From Virgibacillus ndiopensis (GTDB lineage: Bacteria; Bacillota; Bacilli; Bacillales; Amphibacillaceae), in assembly GCF_900187325.1 (NCBI RefSeq), contig NZ_FZMZ01000005.1, positions 1 through 64,000 on the forward strand: a stretch of 64,000 bases of DNA, given 5' to 3'. The notes beneath the pieces are model-generated. The model was not told the DNA's origin, ran no database searches, and saw nothing but the letters and a program-made list of their open reading frames with translations. Shown here one piece after another: positions 8,807-18,039 of the stretch. The stretch's first letter is position 1. Every line of letters starts with the position of its first letter. Position numbers and translations under genes: made by a program.

Positions 8807-8823
8807 TTGGCACAAGATTTGTA
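8807..8823 (+). promoter_or_regulatory. Sigma-54 (SigL) -24/-12 promoter
   Basis: TTGGCAC-N5-TTGTA: the -24 box TGGCAC (8808-8813) and the -12 box TTGTA (8819-8823) are separated by five bases, close to the consensus TGGCAC-N5-TTGCW. It lies about 70 bp before the dehydrogenase gene and downstream of a sigma-54 activator gene. Confidence 0.85.
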
Positions 8824-8894
8824 TGTATAATTGTAAATAAATTCAAACCAATCATGGTGAGCAATTTTAAGAACTAAAAATAGGAGGATTTCAA

Positions 8895-9674
8895 ATGTTA
8901 GTAGACAACAAAGTCATTTTTATTACTGGAGCAGCAAGTGGTATTGGCTATCAAATTGGAGAAGAATTTGTTAGAAATGGGGCGAAAGTAGCCTTTTCAG
9001 ACATTAATGAAGCAAAGGTAAAGGAGGTTACTGAAAAATTATCGCAAGAAGGGCATGAATGTATTGGTATTAAGTGTGATGTAACAGAGGAGAAAGAAAT
9101 TCAAACGGCGATTGACAACACAATTGAACGGTATGGAAGGCTTGATGTTTTAATAAACAATGCGGGATTACAGCATGTTGCTTCTATTGAAGACTTTCCG
9201 ACTGAAAAGTTTGAGTTCATTACAAAGGTTATGCTTGTCGCTCCATTTATGGCAACGAAACATGTTTTTCCTGTCATGAAAAAGCAAGGATATGGTCGTA
9301 TTATTAACATGGCATCGATAAATGGATTAATTGGGTTTGCTGGAAAAGCGGCCTATAATAGCTCAAAACATGGGGTAATTGGATTAACGAAAGTCGCAGC
9401 ACTTGAAGGAGCTGAACATGGAATTACGGTTAATGCGGTTTGTCCAGGTTATGTGGATACACCACTTGTACGAAACCAAATGGAGGATTTGGCTAAAAAC
9501 CGAAATGTTTCACTAGAAAAAGTAGTAGAGGATGTTATTTATCCACTAGTTCCGCAAAAACGTCTGTTATCCGTTCAAGAAATTGCCGATTACACGATGT
9601 TTTTAGCAAGTGATAAAGCGAAAGGTGTTACAGGGCAGGCAGTTGTTTTGGATGGGGGCTATACTGCGCAATAG
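8895..9674 (+). CDS. bdhA: 3-hydroxybutyrate dehydrogenase (SDR family)
   Basis: 259 residues, classical short-chain dehydrogenase. The NAD-binding motif TGAASGIG is at 11-18, NNAG at 88-91, and the catalytic Ser141, Tyr154 and Lys158 are in place. The C-terminal region with VTGQAVVLDGGYTAQ fits D-3-hydroxybutyrate dehydrogenases, which oxidise 3-hydroxybutyrate to acetoacetate with NAD. A strong AGGAGG precedes the ATG. The gene lies behind a sigma-54 promoter and before a GntP permease, matching uptake and oxidation of 3-hydroxybutyrate. Substrate assignment rests on family resemblance and context; no CoA-transferase is nearby. Confidence 0.87.
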   Translation: MLVDNKVIFITGAASGIGYQIGEEFVRNGAKVAFSDINEAKVKEVTEKLSQEGHECIGIKCDVTEEKEIQTAIDNTIERYGRLDVLINNAGLQHVASIEDFPTEKFEFITKVMLVAPFMATKHVFPVMKKQGYGRIINMASINGLIGFAGKAAYNSSKHGVIGLTKVAALEGAEHGITVNAVCPGYVDTPLVRNQMEDLAKNRNVSLEKVVEDVIYPLVPQKRLLSVQEIADYTMFLASDKAKGVTGQAVVLDGGYTAQ

Positions 9675-9726
9675 AAAAGTTTGTCAATTTGTACTAGATT
9701 ATTTTTAAATTTAGGGAGGGGTTTTC

Positions 9727-11010
9727 ATGTTAGGTATATTATTTGGTCTTATCGTTCTAATGGTCCTTGCTTATCTAGGTTGGTCCATTATTTGGGTGGC
9801 ACCTATTGCGGCTGGAGTAGTTGCACTTACAGGGGGATTGGATATATTAGACGCCTACAAAGATACATATATGGGTGGATTCGTAGCATTTGCAAAAGAT
9901 TGGTTTCCTGTCTTTATGCTTGGGGCAGTATTCGGAAAACTAATGGAAGATACGGGGATGGCTAAATCAGTTGCTGTAGCACTCACGAAAATTATAGGAA
10001 CCAAGCGTGCAATTTTAGGAGTACTAGTTTCTGCGGCGGTATTAACATATGGTGGAGTTAGTTTATTCGTTGTTGTATTTGCTGTATATCCACTTGCGTT
10101 AACATTGTTTCGTGAAGCAAATATCAGTAGAAAACTAATACCGGCGACAGTTGCACTAGGTGCCTTCACGTTTACCATGACAGCAATACCTGGGACGCCG
10201 CAAATTCAAAATCTGATACCAATGGAGTATTTTCACACAGATCCTATGGCGGCACCGGTTATGGGGATCATTGCTGGAATAATTATGGCTGTCGGAGGAT
10301 ATTTGTATCTTCGCTGGCGTGAGAAAAAGTTGACCGCAAAGGGAGAAATATTCACAGAACCTAAGGACAACAAAATAATAAATGTAGCTGGAGATACACC
10401 TCCATTCTTATTTTCTTTACTACCTTTATTGGCCGTACTTGTTACGTTGAATGTTTTTGGATGGGATGTTGTGTTAGCGCTAATTACGGGAATTGCTTTA
10501 ATCATGCTACTAAGCCTGCACAAATTTAAAGGGTTTGTCAAGGCGATCAACAGTGGCGCAGCAGGTTCTGTTACAGCTATTATAAACACAAGTGCAGCTG
10601 TGGGCTTTGGTACAGTTGTAAAGGCTGTTCCTGGATTTGAAAAATTGACAGAAATGTTAATGGGAGTAAAGGGGAACCCGTTAATTTCCGAAGCAATCGC
10701 AGTAAACGTATTAGCAGGTGCAACAGGTTCTGCTTCCGGGGGAATGGGAATTGCCTTAGAAGCACTCGGCTCAAAATACTATGAAATTGCTCAAAACAGC
10801 GGAATTGATCCAGAACAATTCCACCGAGTTGCTTCCCTTTCCTCAGGAGGACTAGATGCATTACCACATAACGGTGCAGTATTGACGCTATTTGCAATTA
10901 CGGGTATGACGCATAAGGACAGTTATAAAGATATATTTGTTGTTGCTGTAGTAATCCCGGTCATTTCAGTTGCTGTCGGGATACTACTTGCTTCAATCGG
11001 TATTTATTAA
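9727..11010 (+). CDS. GntP-family permease, probably for 3-hydroxybutyrate
   Basis: 427 residues, about 12 membrane segments, closely resembling Bacillus YxjC. It starts MLGILFGLIVLMVLAYLGWS and retains the family blocks GGVSLFVVVFAVYPLA and the C-terminal SSGGLDALPHNGAVLTLF. AGGGAGGGG precedes the ATG. GntP transporters are proton symporters of gluconate-like and hydroxy acids; placement 52 bp after bdhA under a SigL promoter points to 3-hydroxybutyrate. An overlapping plus-strand frame at 9681-9965 is a shadow without its own signals. Confidence 0.88.
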   Translation: MLGILFGLIVLMVLAYLGWSIIWVAPIAAGVVALTGGLDILDAYKDTYMGGFVAFAKDWFPVFMLGAVFGKLMEDTGMAKSVAVALTKIIGTKRAILGVLVSAAVLTYGGVSLFVVVFAVYPLALTLFREANISRKLIPATVALGAFTFTMTAIPGTPQIQNLIPMEYFHTDPMAAPVMGIIAGIIMAVGGYLYLRWREKKLTAKGEIFTEPKDNKIINVAGDTPPFLFSLLPLLAVLVTLNVFGWDVVLALITGIALIMLLSLHKFKGFVKAINSGAAGSVTAIINTSAAVGFGTVVKAVPGFEKLTEMLMGVKGNPLISEAIAVNVLAGATGSASGGMGIALEALGSKYYEIAQNSGIDPEQFHRVASLSSGGLDALPHNGAVLTLFAITGMTHKDSYKDIFVVAVVIPVISVAVGILLASIGIY

Positions 11011-11023
11011 TATGTTTTTAAAA

Positions 11024-11269
11024 GGCTATTTCTAACTAATTGTTGTTTTCATACAAAAGACATAAAATACGATGTAAATTTATTACCTTGGGCTACCGTT
11101 CCGGAAATACACTGCGCTTTCCGCGGGCAACGCTTCAGCCTCCCCCGGAAAGCGCAGTGTATACGGGCTGCGGGGTAGAAAGCTATAAAAAATGTGAAAT
11201 CAGCACGGCACTTACTTTGTATTTTACTGAAACTATAGAGTAAAAGCTACAAAGTTTATAAAAAGAGCC
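11024..11269. repeat. Dispersed MITE-like repeat, copy A
   Basis: It begins GGCTATTTCTAACTAATTG and ends TTTATAAAAAGAGCC, approximate terminal inverted repeats. The last 50 bases closely match the right end of copy B near 39212-39261. The centre is a 16-bp perfect hairpin (11108-11123 with 11146-11161). A 67-codon open frame across it has no family and no ribosome site. Confidence 0.7.
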
Positions 11270-11295
11270 TGTTAGAGTGATAGATTTCGCTTAAA

Positions 11296-11338
11296 CAAAA
11301 AGGGTCAACATCTTAGTGGATGCTGATCCTTTTTGTTT
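11296..11338. terminator. Bidirectional terminator
   Basis: AAAAAGGGTCAACATC pairs with GATGCTGATCCTTTTT around a 6-nt loop; T tracts occur on both strands. It can end the bdhA-gntP transcript from the left and the small minus-strand gene at 11374 from the right. Confidence 0.8.
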
Positions 11339-11373
11339 TATTCGTTATATTAGAATAGGTTAAAAGAAAAGTT

Positions 11374-11475
11374 TTATAAGTTCATAGCTATGCTAGCCCA
11401 TATGAAGGCGATTAGGGGTATAAACCACAAATAGTCTGTGAAACTCCTTTTTACTTCGCTACCTTTTCCTTTCAT
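11374..11475 (-). CDS. Small predicted membrane protein (33 aa)
   Basis: ATG at 11475 follows a strong AAGGGGG ribosome site nine bases upstream on the minus strand. The 33-residue product has a charged N-terminus (MKGKGSEVKRSFTDY) followed by one hydrophobic segment, about LWFIPLIAFIWASIAMNL. The gene lies alone between a terminator and nadA. I do not recognise the family. Support comes from the ribosome site, the membrane-helix composition and the terminator position. Confidence 0.55.
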   Translation of the reverse strand: MKGKGSEVKRSFTDYLWFIPLIAFIWASIAMNL

Positions 11476-11611
11476 TGTAAATACCCCCTTGATTAATTTT
11501 TATAGTTAAAATTTCAACGTTTTTTAGTTTATCTTCTTTAATTAAAAATGGCAATACTTTATTAGATAAATTTTTAAAATTATTTTGTGAGAAAGGGGTA
11601 TCTTTTTTATT

Positions 11612-12724
11612 TTATGCTCGTTCTAGCATCCTATTTAGTGCAAGAACGGCATCTGTTGTAATAGCATTCGATACGGTTACTTGATTAACCGTTTCACCTC
11701 TTTCAATCGATTCTAATGACCAAAGTAAGTGTGGTAGATCGATTCTGTTCATGGTCATGCATGGGCACATATGTGGATTAAGGGAACAGATCTCTTTATC
11801 TGGGTGCTGATCAATAATTCGTTGTACTAAGTTCATTTCCGTTCCAATAGCCCATTTACTTCCGGATGGAGCATTCTCGATTGTATTTATAATAAAGCTC
11901 GTTGCCCCCGCATAATCGGATAGTTCAACGGTTTCAAAAGGACACTCTGGATGAACGATAATATTCATGTCTGGTTTTGTCTTACGGATTTCTTCAACGT
12001 TTTCTGCGGTAAAGTTTTGGTGTACGGAACAATGACCTTTCCATAAAATAATTTTTGCTTCTTCCAAATTACCATCGTACTCAAAACAATGATTAATAGG
12101 ATCCCAAACAGCCATTTTATCAAGTGGAATATCAAGATTATAGGCAGTATTCCTTCCTAAATGTTGGTCAGGTAAAAAGAGGACTCGTTCTTTTTGAGTA
12201 AAAGCCCATTCCAACATCCGTTTTGCATTGGAAGATGTTACTGTTGCACCACCATTTCTACCAACAAATGCTTTTATTGCTGCAGTTGAGTTTACATACG
12301 TCAACGGCAGAATGGTATCACCGAACGTGTTTTGGAGAACTGACCAACATCTATCCGTTTGATGCATATCAGCCATATCAGCCATTGAACAGCCTGCTCG
12401 CATATCGGGTAAAAGGACAACTTGCCTATCCTCTGTTAACATATCAGCCGTCTCCGCCATAAAATGAACTCCGCAAAATACGATAAATTTTGCTTCTTTA
12501 TTTTGTGCTGATAATTGTGCTAGTTTTAACGAATCACCTATATCATCGGCGAATTGTACGACCTCATCTTTTTGATAATGATGGCATGGCAAATACAACT
12601 GTTTTCCAAGTTTGGCTTTGATCTCTATGACACGCTTTTTCATTTCTTCCATCGTCATCTGCTTATAATGTTCTGGAATGGAAACTACATCTGTTCGCTG
12701 CTTCATTTCCTCTAAAATATTCAC
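11612..12724 (-). CDS. nadA: Quinolinate synthase
   Basis: 370 residues, full length. It condenses iminoaspartate with dihydroxyacetone phosphate to quinolinate using a [4Fe-4S] cluster. Three cysteine regions expected to hold the cluster are visible: [15 protein letters not shown] and HMCPCMTMN. The substrate motif PCHHYQKDE lies near residue 47. I prefer GTG at 12724 to TTG at 12730 because GGGGGGAT is properly spaced from the GTG. It is the last gene of nadB-nadC-nadA, 20 bases after nadC, and depends on sulfur delivery, plausibly from the divergent NifS. Confidence 0.95.
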   Translation of the reverse strand: MNILEEMKQRTDVVSIPEHYKQMTMEEMKKRVIEIKAKLGKQLYLPCHHYQKDEVVQFADDIGDSLKLAQLSAQNKEAKFIVFCGVHFMAETADMLTEDRQVVLLPDMRAGCSMADMADMHQTDRCWSVLQNTFGDTILPLTYVNSTAAIKAFVGRNGGATVTSSNAKRMLEWAFTQKERVLFLPDQHLGRNTAYNLDIPLDKMAVWDPINHCFEYDGNLEEAKIILWKGHCSVHQNFTAENVEEIRKTKPDMNIIVHPECPFETVELSDYAGATSFIINTIENAPSGSKWAIGTEMNLVQRIIDQHPDKEICSLNPHMCPCMTMNRIDLPHLLWSLESIERGETVNQVTVSNAITTDAVLALNRMLERA

Positions 12725-12744
12725 TGTCAATATCCCCCCGATTA

Positions 12745-13572
12745 CTAAATGGTTAAGCTAATATCTAATGCTTTAATTGAATGTGTTAAAAATCCTAACG
12801 AAATATAATCAACACCTGTATCTCCATATTGGTGTAATCCATCTAACGTAATTCCACCTGATGCTTCTGTAACTATATGTTTTGGAACTAGTTCAATAAA
12901 TTCTTTAATCTCCATTGGTGATCTGTTATCAAACATAATGATATCGACGTTTGCGTTTACAGCTTCAATTACTTGTTCCTTTGTTTCTGTTTCGACTTCA
13001 ATTTTGACCATATGACCTAATTGTCCGCGAACGGTAGTAACTGCTTTTGTAATAGACCCACAAAATGAAATATGATTATCCTTAATCATTACCCCATCAT
13101 ACAGCCCAAACCGATGATTATAACCACCGCCGCATGTTACCGCATATTTCTCAAGCATTCTTAGTCCTGGAGTTGTTTTCCTTGTATCGCAGATCCGAGT
13201 ATGATCACTATTAAGAGCTGATACAGACTTGCTTGTAATCGTGGCTATCCCGCTCATCCGTTGTAACAAATTCAGAATTAACCTTTCTCCTGTTAAAAGC
13301 TTTGCCATTGGACCTTCGACTGTTGCGATTACGTCTCCTTTTTTGATCAATTCTCCATCCTTTTTTAAGGGGGTTACTCCAATCGATGAATCAAGGAGAG
13401 AATAAGCTGTCTGAATGATATCAATACCCGCTAAAATCCCATCTTCCTTTACATAGAAGTGCGCTTTACCATGTTTGTCTTCTGGGAAAATAGCTTCACT
13501 CGTTACATCTCTCTCTCCAATGTCCTCTATATAAAACTGCTTGATAAGTTGAGTTAATTTAATGTTATTCAT
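12745..13572 (-). CDS. nadC: Nicotinate-nucleotide pyrophosphorylase (carboxylating)
   Basis: 275 residues. It converts quinolinate and PRPP to nicotinate mononucleotide with loss of CO2. The family blocks are present: [17 protein letters not shown], the [11 protein letters not shown] phosphoribosyl region, [12 protein letters not shown] and KIEVET near the active site. ATG at 13572 is preferred to an in-frame GTG at 13581 that forms part of the ribosome site AAGGAGTG. It lies 15 bases after nadB and 20 bases before nadA. Confidence 0.95.
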   Translation of the reverse strand: MNNIKLTQLIKQFYIEDIGERDVTSEAIFPEDKHGKAHFYVKEDGILAGIDIIQTAYSLLDSSIGVTPLKKDGELIKKGDVIATVEGPMAKLLTGERLILNLLQRMSGIATITSKSVSALNSDHTRICDTRKTTPGLRMLEKYAVTCGGGYNHRFGLYDGVMIKDNHISFCGSITKAVTTVRGQLGHMVKIEVETETKEQVIEAVNANVDIIMFDNRSPMEIKEFIELVPKHIVTEASGGITLDGLHQYGDTGVDYISLGFLTHSIKALDISLTI

Positions 13573-13587
13573 ATAATGCACTCCTTA

Positions 13588-15147
13588 TTAGATTCCAGTT
13601 AAAACATCATTCGTTTGGTTTGTTCGTACTATTTCTCGTTTATACCAATTTAGATTATCATCATTGGGGAAATCCGCCCGAAAATGGCCTCCACGGCTCT
13701 CTGTTCTCATTAATGCTGACGTAGTAATTAACCATCCAACCGTAATCATATTCACCATAATTAACTGTTCTATCGTTAATGTTGTTGTTAGTGAAAATCC
13801 ATCGTATTTCTTCTTATAGCTTTCCAACCAATCAACCGCATACCGAAGGCTTTTCTTATCGCGTACAATTCCGACATGATCCATCATTAATTGCTGAATT
13901 TGCCTTTTTGTTGGTAGATCAATTAATTGGCTCTTTTGGTTATTTGTTTTAAAGGAAATCTCATTCATATAATCATTTGGAGAATTATTGGATAAAATAT
14001 CATCAGCGACCAAATTTCCATAAACGATTCCTTCTAATAGTGAATTACTTGCTAATCGATTTGCTCCATGAACACCTGTACATGCAACCTCGCCTACAGC
14101 ATAAAGTCCGTTAAGGGAAGTACGCCCTCTACCATCTGTTTTTACTCCACCCATCAGGAAATGAGCTCCGGGAATGACAGGGATTAAACCCTTTTCGATA
14201 TCAATTCCGTTTATCTGGCAAATTGCTGTAATTGTGGGGAAATGGGATTTGAAATTTTTTATCATTGAAATATCAAGGAAAACATTCCTACCATTTTCTA
14301 TCTCATGAAATAGTGCTCTTGCAACAACATCCCTTGGTGCAAGATCTTCCAATGGATGAACGTTTTTCATAATTCGTTTTCCACTTTCATTAACAAGAAT
14401 TGCTCCTTCCCCCCGTACAGCTTCTGAGATGAGACCAGATCCTTTTCCATTACAGTTTAAAAGAGTTGGATGGAATTGAATAAACTCTAAGTCTGTTAAT
14501 TCAGCACCAGCGCGGAAAGCCATTGCAAGTCCGTCACCAGTTATTGAGTCATCATTAGAAGTAAAGGAGTATAGGCCGCCACATCCACCTGTAGCAAGAA
14601 TAATATCTGATCCTAGATATTGCTTAACAGTACCGTTCTTGTTCTTTGTCTCAACACCAATACAGCGTTTGTTGTACATGAGTAAGTCAATCGCCATTTC
14701 ATTTTCAATAATTTGTACATTACGCTTTACCTTATCAAGCAGATGTAATACAAGCTTTCTTCCAGTTGAATCGCCCCCAGCATGCAAAATCCTTCTTGTT
14801 GAATGTGCACCTTCTTTACCTAAAAGAAGGTTGTTAGACTTATCTACATCAAACTGCATGCCATCTTTAATTAAATTGGATAGATAGATAGGACCACTTT
14901 TGACCATTTGTTCTACAGCTTCTTCATGATTATGATTGCAACCAGCTGTGATAGTGTCAGTAAAATGTGACAGCCAGGTATCTTGATGGCCTATACAAGC
15001 AGCAATACCACCTTGTGCTAAGAATGAATTACTAGATGTATGCATAGATTTTGTGAATATAATCACATTATTTTTCGAGCTTAGTTTATAAGCTGCAGTC
15101 AAAGCGGCAATGCCACTCCCAACAATGACCACATCATATTTAGGCAT
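13588..15147 (-). CDS. nadB: L-aspartate oxidase
   Basis: 519 residues. FAD enzyme that oxidises L-aspartate to iminoaspartate, the first NAD precursor. It has the N-terminal dinucleotide fold VVIVGSGIAALTAAYKL, the substrate-side segments HTSSNSFLAQGGIAA and AHSTRRILHAGGDSTG, and the C-terminal helical domain with TESRGGHFRADFP. Start at 15147 (MPKYD) is supported by GGGAGG, against an upstream ATG at 15171 without a site. It is the first gene of nadBCA, divergent from the desulfurase with a 151-bp shared control region. Confidence 0.95.
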   Translation of the reverse strand: MPKYDVVIVGSGIAALTAAYKLSSKNNVIIFTKSMHTSSNSFLAQGGIAACIGHQDTWLSHFTDTITAGCNHNHEEAVEQMVKSGPIYLSNLIKDGMQFDVDKSNNLLLGKEGAHSTRRILHAGGDSTGRKLVLHLLDKVKRNVQIIENEMAIDLLMYNKRCIGVETKNKNGTVKQYLGSDIILATGGCGGLYSFTSNDDSITGDGLAMAFRAGAELTDLEFIQFHPTLLNCNGKGSGLISEAVRGEGAILVNESGKRIMKNVHPLEDLAPRDVVARALFHEIENGRNVFLDISMIKNFKSHFPTITAICQINGIDIEKGLIPVIPGAHFLMGGVKTDGRGRTSLNGLYAVGEVACTGVHGANRLASNSLLEGIVYGNLVADDILSNNSPNDYMNEISFKTNNQKSQLIDLPTKRQIQQLMMDHVGIVRDKKSLRYAVDWLESYKKKYDGFSLTTTLTIEQLIMVNMITVGWLITTSALMRTESRGGHFRADFPNDDNLNWYKREIVRTNQTNDVLTGI

Positions 15148-15193
15148 TATGAAAGCCTCCCAATGTATCATAATAAATTATTTTTATTGATAC

Positions 15194-15238
15194 TGTCTTG
15201 ACATATATATTTACATAAATATAGACTGTTGACAAGTC
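15194..15238. promoter_or_regulatory. Candidate NiaR/NadR-type operators in the nadB-nifS gap
   Basis: Two dyad-like sites lie between the divergent genes: TGTCTTGACA (TGTC and GACA arms) at 15194-15203 and GACTGTTGACAAGTC near 15224-15238. In Bacillus this gap is controlled by the niacin-responsive repressor NiaR (YrxA). No niaR gene is visible in the window. Assignment is tentative. Confidence 0.35.
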
Positions 15239-15298
15239 ATTAATTAAAAAGTTAACTAGTTTTATATAAAGTAAAAAGATGATGGGAAGTTAAAAAGT

Positions 15299-16414
15299 AT
15301 GATTTACTTAGACTATGCCGCAACAACGCCAATAAGCGAAGAGGCTTTAAACATATTTAGTGAGGTTTCATTAAAATTTTACGGGAATCCAAATAGTTTA
15401 CACGATAGTGGTTCAGAAGCAAAACATTTACTGGAAATGTGTCGTAAGGAATTAGCAGTAACGATCAATGGTGAGAAAGAGGGAATTTACTTTACAAGTG
15501 GAGGTACTGAGTCAACTATTTTAGCTATTCGCTCGATTATAGAAGCAAATAAAGAAAAGGGAACACATCTAATTACAACTGTTACCGAACATTCATCTGT
15601 TGATCACTTGTTTAAACAATTAGAAACAGAGGGATTTTCAGTAACCTATCTTTCGGTTGATAAGTATGGACAGATTAGACTTGAGGAATTAATAAATGCC
15701 ATCACAAAAAATACAATATTCGCCTCTATTCAATATGTGAATTCTGAAATTGGTACGATTCAACCGATAGAGAAGATTGGGGAAATTCTCCGAGAAAATG
15801 ATGTGATTTTCCATAGTGATTGCGTCCAAGCCTTTGGAAAAATACCAATCGATGTTAAAAAAGCAAGTATTGATAGTGTATCCGTCTCTAGTCATAAAAT
15901 CTATGGACCAAAAGGTGTTGGAGCTTGCTACATAAATCCAGCAATCGTTTGGAAAATGCAGCTACCTGAAACCAGTCATGAAAAAGGCTTTCGTCCTGGA
16001 ACTGTAAATGTTCCTGGTATAGCAGCTTTTACAAATGCTGCACAAACTATTTGTAATCAATTAGAGGAAAAAACAAAAAAATATGACGCCTTAAGGAATA
16101 AATTGTTGTCAGGTTTACTTGGTATGGAACACAAAATTATAATCGAAGGTCACCCAGTAGATCAACTATCAAATATTATTGGCTTGTCTATTATTGGAAC
16201 ACAGGGCCATTATGTCATGTTAGAATGTAATCGATATGGAATCGCAATCTCAACTGGTAGTGCTTGCCAGGTTGGGAAGGAAAAACCGTCCAAGACCATG
16301 TTAGCGATTGGAAAATCTTTTGATGAAGCTAAACAACTGATAAGAATTTCTTTCGGCAACCAAACAGAAGAAATACATGTAGATAAAGTAGTTGAAGTTC
16401 TTAGACAATTATGA
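15299..16414 (+). CDS. nifS: Cysteine desulfurase, NifS type, for NAD synthesis
   Basis: 371 residues, PLP-dependent. The cofactor lysine is Lys200 in SVSSHKIYGPKG, and the catalytic cysteine is Cys323 in STGSACQVGKEKPS. It also has the N-terminal YLDYAATTP block. It frees sulfur from cysteine for iron-sulfur cluster assembly. In B. subtilis the NifS encoded next to nadB is needed to mature NadA; the divergent position beside nadBCA here supports the same job. It is distinct from the iscS/sufS housekeeping paralogues, which are not in this window. Confidence 0.92.
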   Translation: MIYLDYAATTPISEEALNIFSEVSLKFYGNPNSLHDSGSEAKHLLEMCRKELAVTINGEKEGIYFTSGGTESTILAIRSIIEANKEKGTHLITTVTEHSSVDHLFKQLETEGFSVTYLSVDKYGQIRLEELINAITKNTIFASIQYVNSEIGTIQPIEKIGEILRENDVIFHSDCVQAFGKIPIDVKKASIDSVSVSSHKIYGPKGVGACYINPAIVWKMQLPETSHEKGFRPGTVNVPGIAAFTNAAQTICNQLEEKTKKYDALRNKLLSGLLGMEHKIIIEGHPVDQLSNIIGLSIIGTQGHYVMLECNRYGIAISTGSACQVGKEKPSKTMLAIGKSFDEAKQLIRISFGNQTEEIHVDKVVEVLRQL

Positions 16415-16459
16415 TGAACAAAGATAATAGGAATAGATGAAAACATTCATAGTAATCTT

Positions 16460-17167
16460 CTAAGTATACAAAAAAAGTTTAAGGTTTTCGCTATCATCAA
16501 TTGTTGCAAGTAATATTTCGTTCAATTTAACGTTGTTATGTACTGTTGATAATTTATCTAACAACCATTGTTCATCTTTACCAATACGTTGCAATTCCTT
16601 GTAATCTATCCTTCGTTCTCTAATTATTGTTTTAGGCATCTGAAAAGTTTGTATGGGTGATAATTGACTGGACTTGGTAATTGGCTGATGTGCCGGATAT
16701 AGAAAGGTTGATATTGTTCCACCTGGTTCCCATAATGCACATGCGACTTTTTGAATATCTTCCGTTTTTTCCTTCCGTAGCTCGGATAATAGTTCATCTA
16801 CGGATATTCTTGCTTTAGCTAAATTTTTATAAATGATTTTACCGTTTTCTACAAGGGGTATTGGGGGAGGATTAAAGATTTTTCTAATAGTTATCCACTT
16901 TAAGCTTAGGAATACCCCTGTAAGATATAGTGTTACTAATACACCCATTGTTATCATTGAACCTTTTAATCCTAATCCTTCATCTGACAATGGATGGGCA
17001 ATAATATTTCCAATTAATAGTGCTATGACAAAATCTAAAAATCTTAATTGTGATATGGATCGCTGGCCCATTACTTTGGCTAATATTGCTAAAAAAATAA
17101 AACCTACAATTGCTCTCAGAACCCACTGTAAAGCGTTGAGCGATTCCTGACTGCTAAAAAAATCCAT
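16460..17167 (-). CDS. DUF421 (YetF-like) membrane protein
   Basis: 235 residues. Three membrane segments occupy about residues 15-95 (AIVGFIFLAILAKVMGQRSI with the conserved GxRxxxxL pattern, then FDFVIALLIGNIIAHPL-type and VTLYLTGVFLSLKW). A soluble DUF421 domain follows, including LVENGKIIYKNLAKARISVD and ACALWEPGGTISTF. B. subtilis has several paralogues (YetF, YrbG, YkjA, YdfS) linked to spore or membrane functions, with roles poorly defined. It converges on nifS with a 45-bp gap and stands 96 bp after the YhcN-like gene on the same strand. Confidence 0.8.
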   Translation of the reverse strand: MDFFSSQESLNALQWVLRAIVGFIFLAILAKVMGQRSISQLRFLDFVIALLIGNIIAHPLSDEGLGLKGSMITMGVLVTLYLTGVFLSLKWITIRKIFNPPPIPLVENGKIIYKNLAKARISVDELLSELRKEKTEDIQKVACALWEPGGTISTFLYPAHQPITKSSQLSPIQTFQMPKTIIRERRIDYKELQRIGKDEQWLLDKLSTVHNNVKLNEILLATIDDSENLKLFLYT

Positions 17168-17263
17168 TAGTTCACTTCCTTTGTTAAAATGCTTTTAGCC
17201 TTCGTTATTTCAACTCAACAATATTCCCCCGCCTAGTATGGAGGGGGAATTTAGTCTCAATCA

Positions 17264-17953
17264 TTATTTTGCCAATCTTAAGAGCATTAACAATTCCTCT
17301 GATGCTTCTTCATACGAGGAATCCATGATATTTTCCTTAATACCTTCAATCAGTTCTACTGCTTTTGGATCAGTAACGGTTAAAATTTTCACATTTCCGT
17401 TAAACATCTCATTAATTTTTGCTTTTGCCTGGTCTAAATTGTCATGACTCTCACCTTTAGAGTCATCTACTCCTTGTGGTTCTCCTTTACCAGACATTCC
17501 TTCTGTACCGCTCAGAAGATTTCGCTGCATATCTTCGTATTCATGGCTAGTTGTTTGTTTCTGATTTCTCGCTAATACAACAGAATCATCAACTACAAAC
17601 ACTTTAACACCAGTAATACCTTCACCTTCTAAGATTGATTCAAAATAAGAGGAAATTCCACCTTCATGTATACCAGAACTACCAATTGAGCTGTAAATAT
17701 TTTGCCCCATTCCACTATATGTAGTTCCATTTTCATTGGTTGTCCTCGTTTTTTCACTAGTTTCACTTGGTATGATATCAGGATTATCTAAATCCTTATG
17801 GTTTCCATTGGCATGATTGGATATATTTGTCGTATTTGTACCATTTGATTCATCTGCATCGACAGCACTTTCATCTTGTTCAGCACATGCTGAAAGTGTC
17901 GTTGCAATCCCAAGTAAAAAGATTATTATTGTTCTTTTCCATAACTTGTTCAT
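17264..17953 (-). CDS. YhcN/YlaJ-like sporulation lipoprotein
   Basis: 229 residues. A lipoprotein signal is clear: hydrophobic IIIFLLGIATTLSACAEQ with lipobox LSAC, lipidation at about Cys23. A long low-complexity polar linker rich in Asn, Thr and Ser follows to about residue 95. The C-terminal part contains the YhcN/YlaJ-type segment ITGVKVFVVDDSVVLARNQK and ends in acidic helices. Members of this family are found in the spore inner membrane. Assignment is by motif resemblance only, and the linker is longer than usual. A GGAGGG site precedes the ATG. Confidence 0.65.
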   Translation of the reverse strand: MNKLWKRTIIIFLLGIATTLSACAEQDESAVDADESNGTNTTNISNHANGNHKDLDNPDIIPSETSEKTRTTNENGTTYSGMGQNIYSSIGSSGIHEGGISSYFESILEGEGITGVKVFVVDDSVVLARNQKQTTSHEYEDMQRNLLSGTEGMSGKGEPQGVDDSKGESHDNLDQAKAKINEMFNGNVKILTVTDPKAVELIEGIKENIMDSSYEEASEELLMLLRLAK

Positions 17954-18039
17954 AAGCCACCCTCCAAATGTAGATTTAAGAATATCATGCCCAATAATTT
18001 TTCATGCATGAGTGGTTAATTTTGGTGACATAATAAAAT

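Noticed and set aside
9681-9965. 94-codon frame overlapping the start of the GntP permease
   Set aside because: Shadow frame; the permease has its own AGGGAGG site and full-length family match.
11040-11243. 67-codon frame in the gap after the permease
   Set aside because: Lies entirely within repeat copy A and spans its hairpin; no ribosome site.
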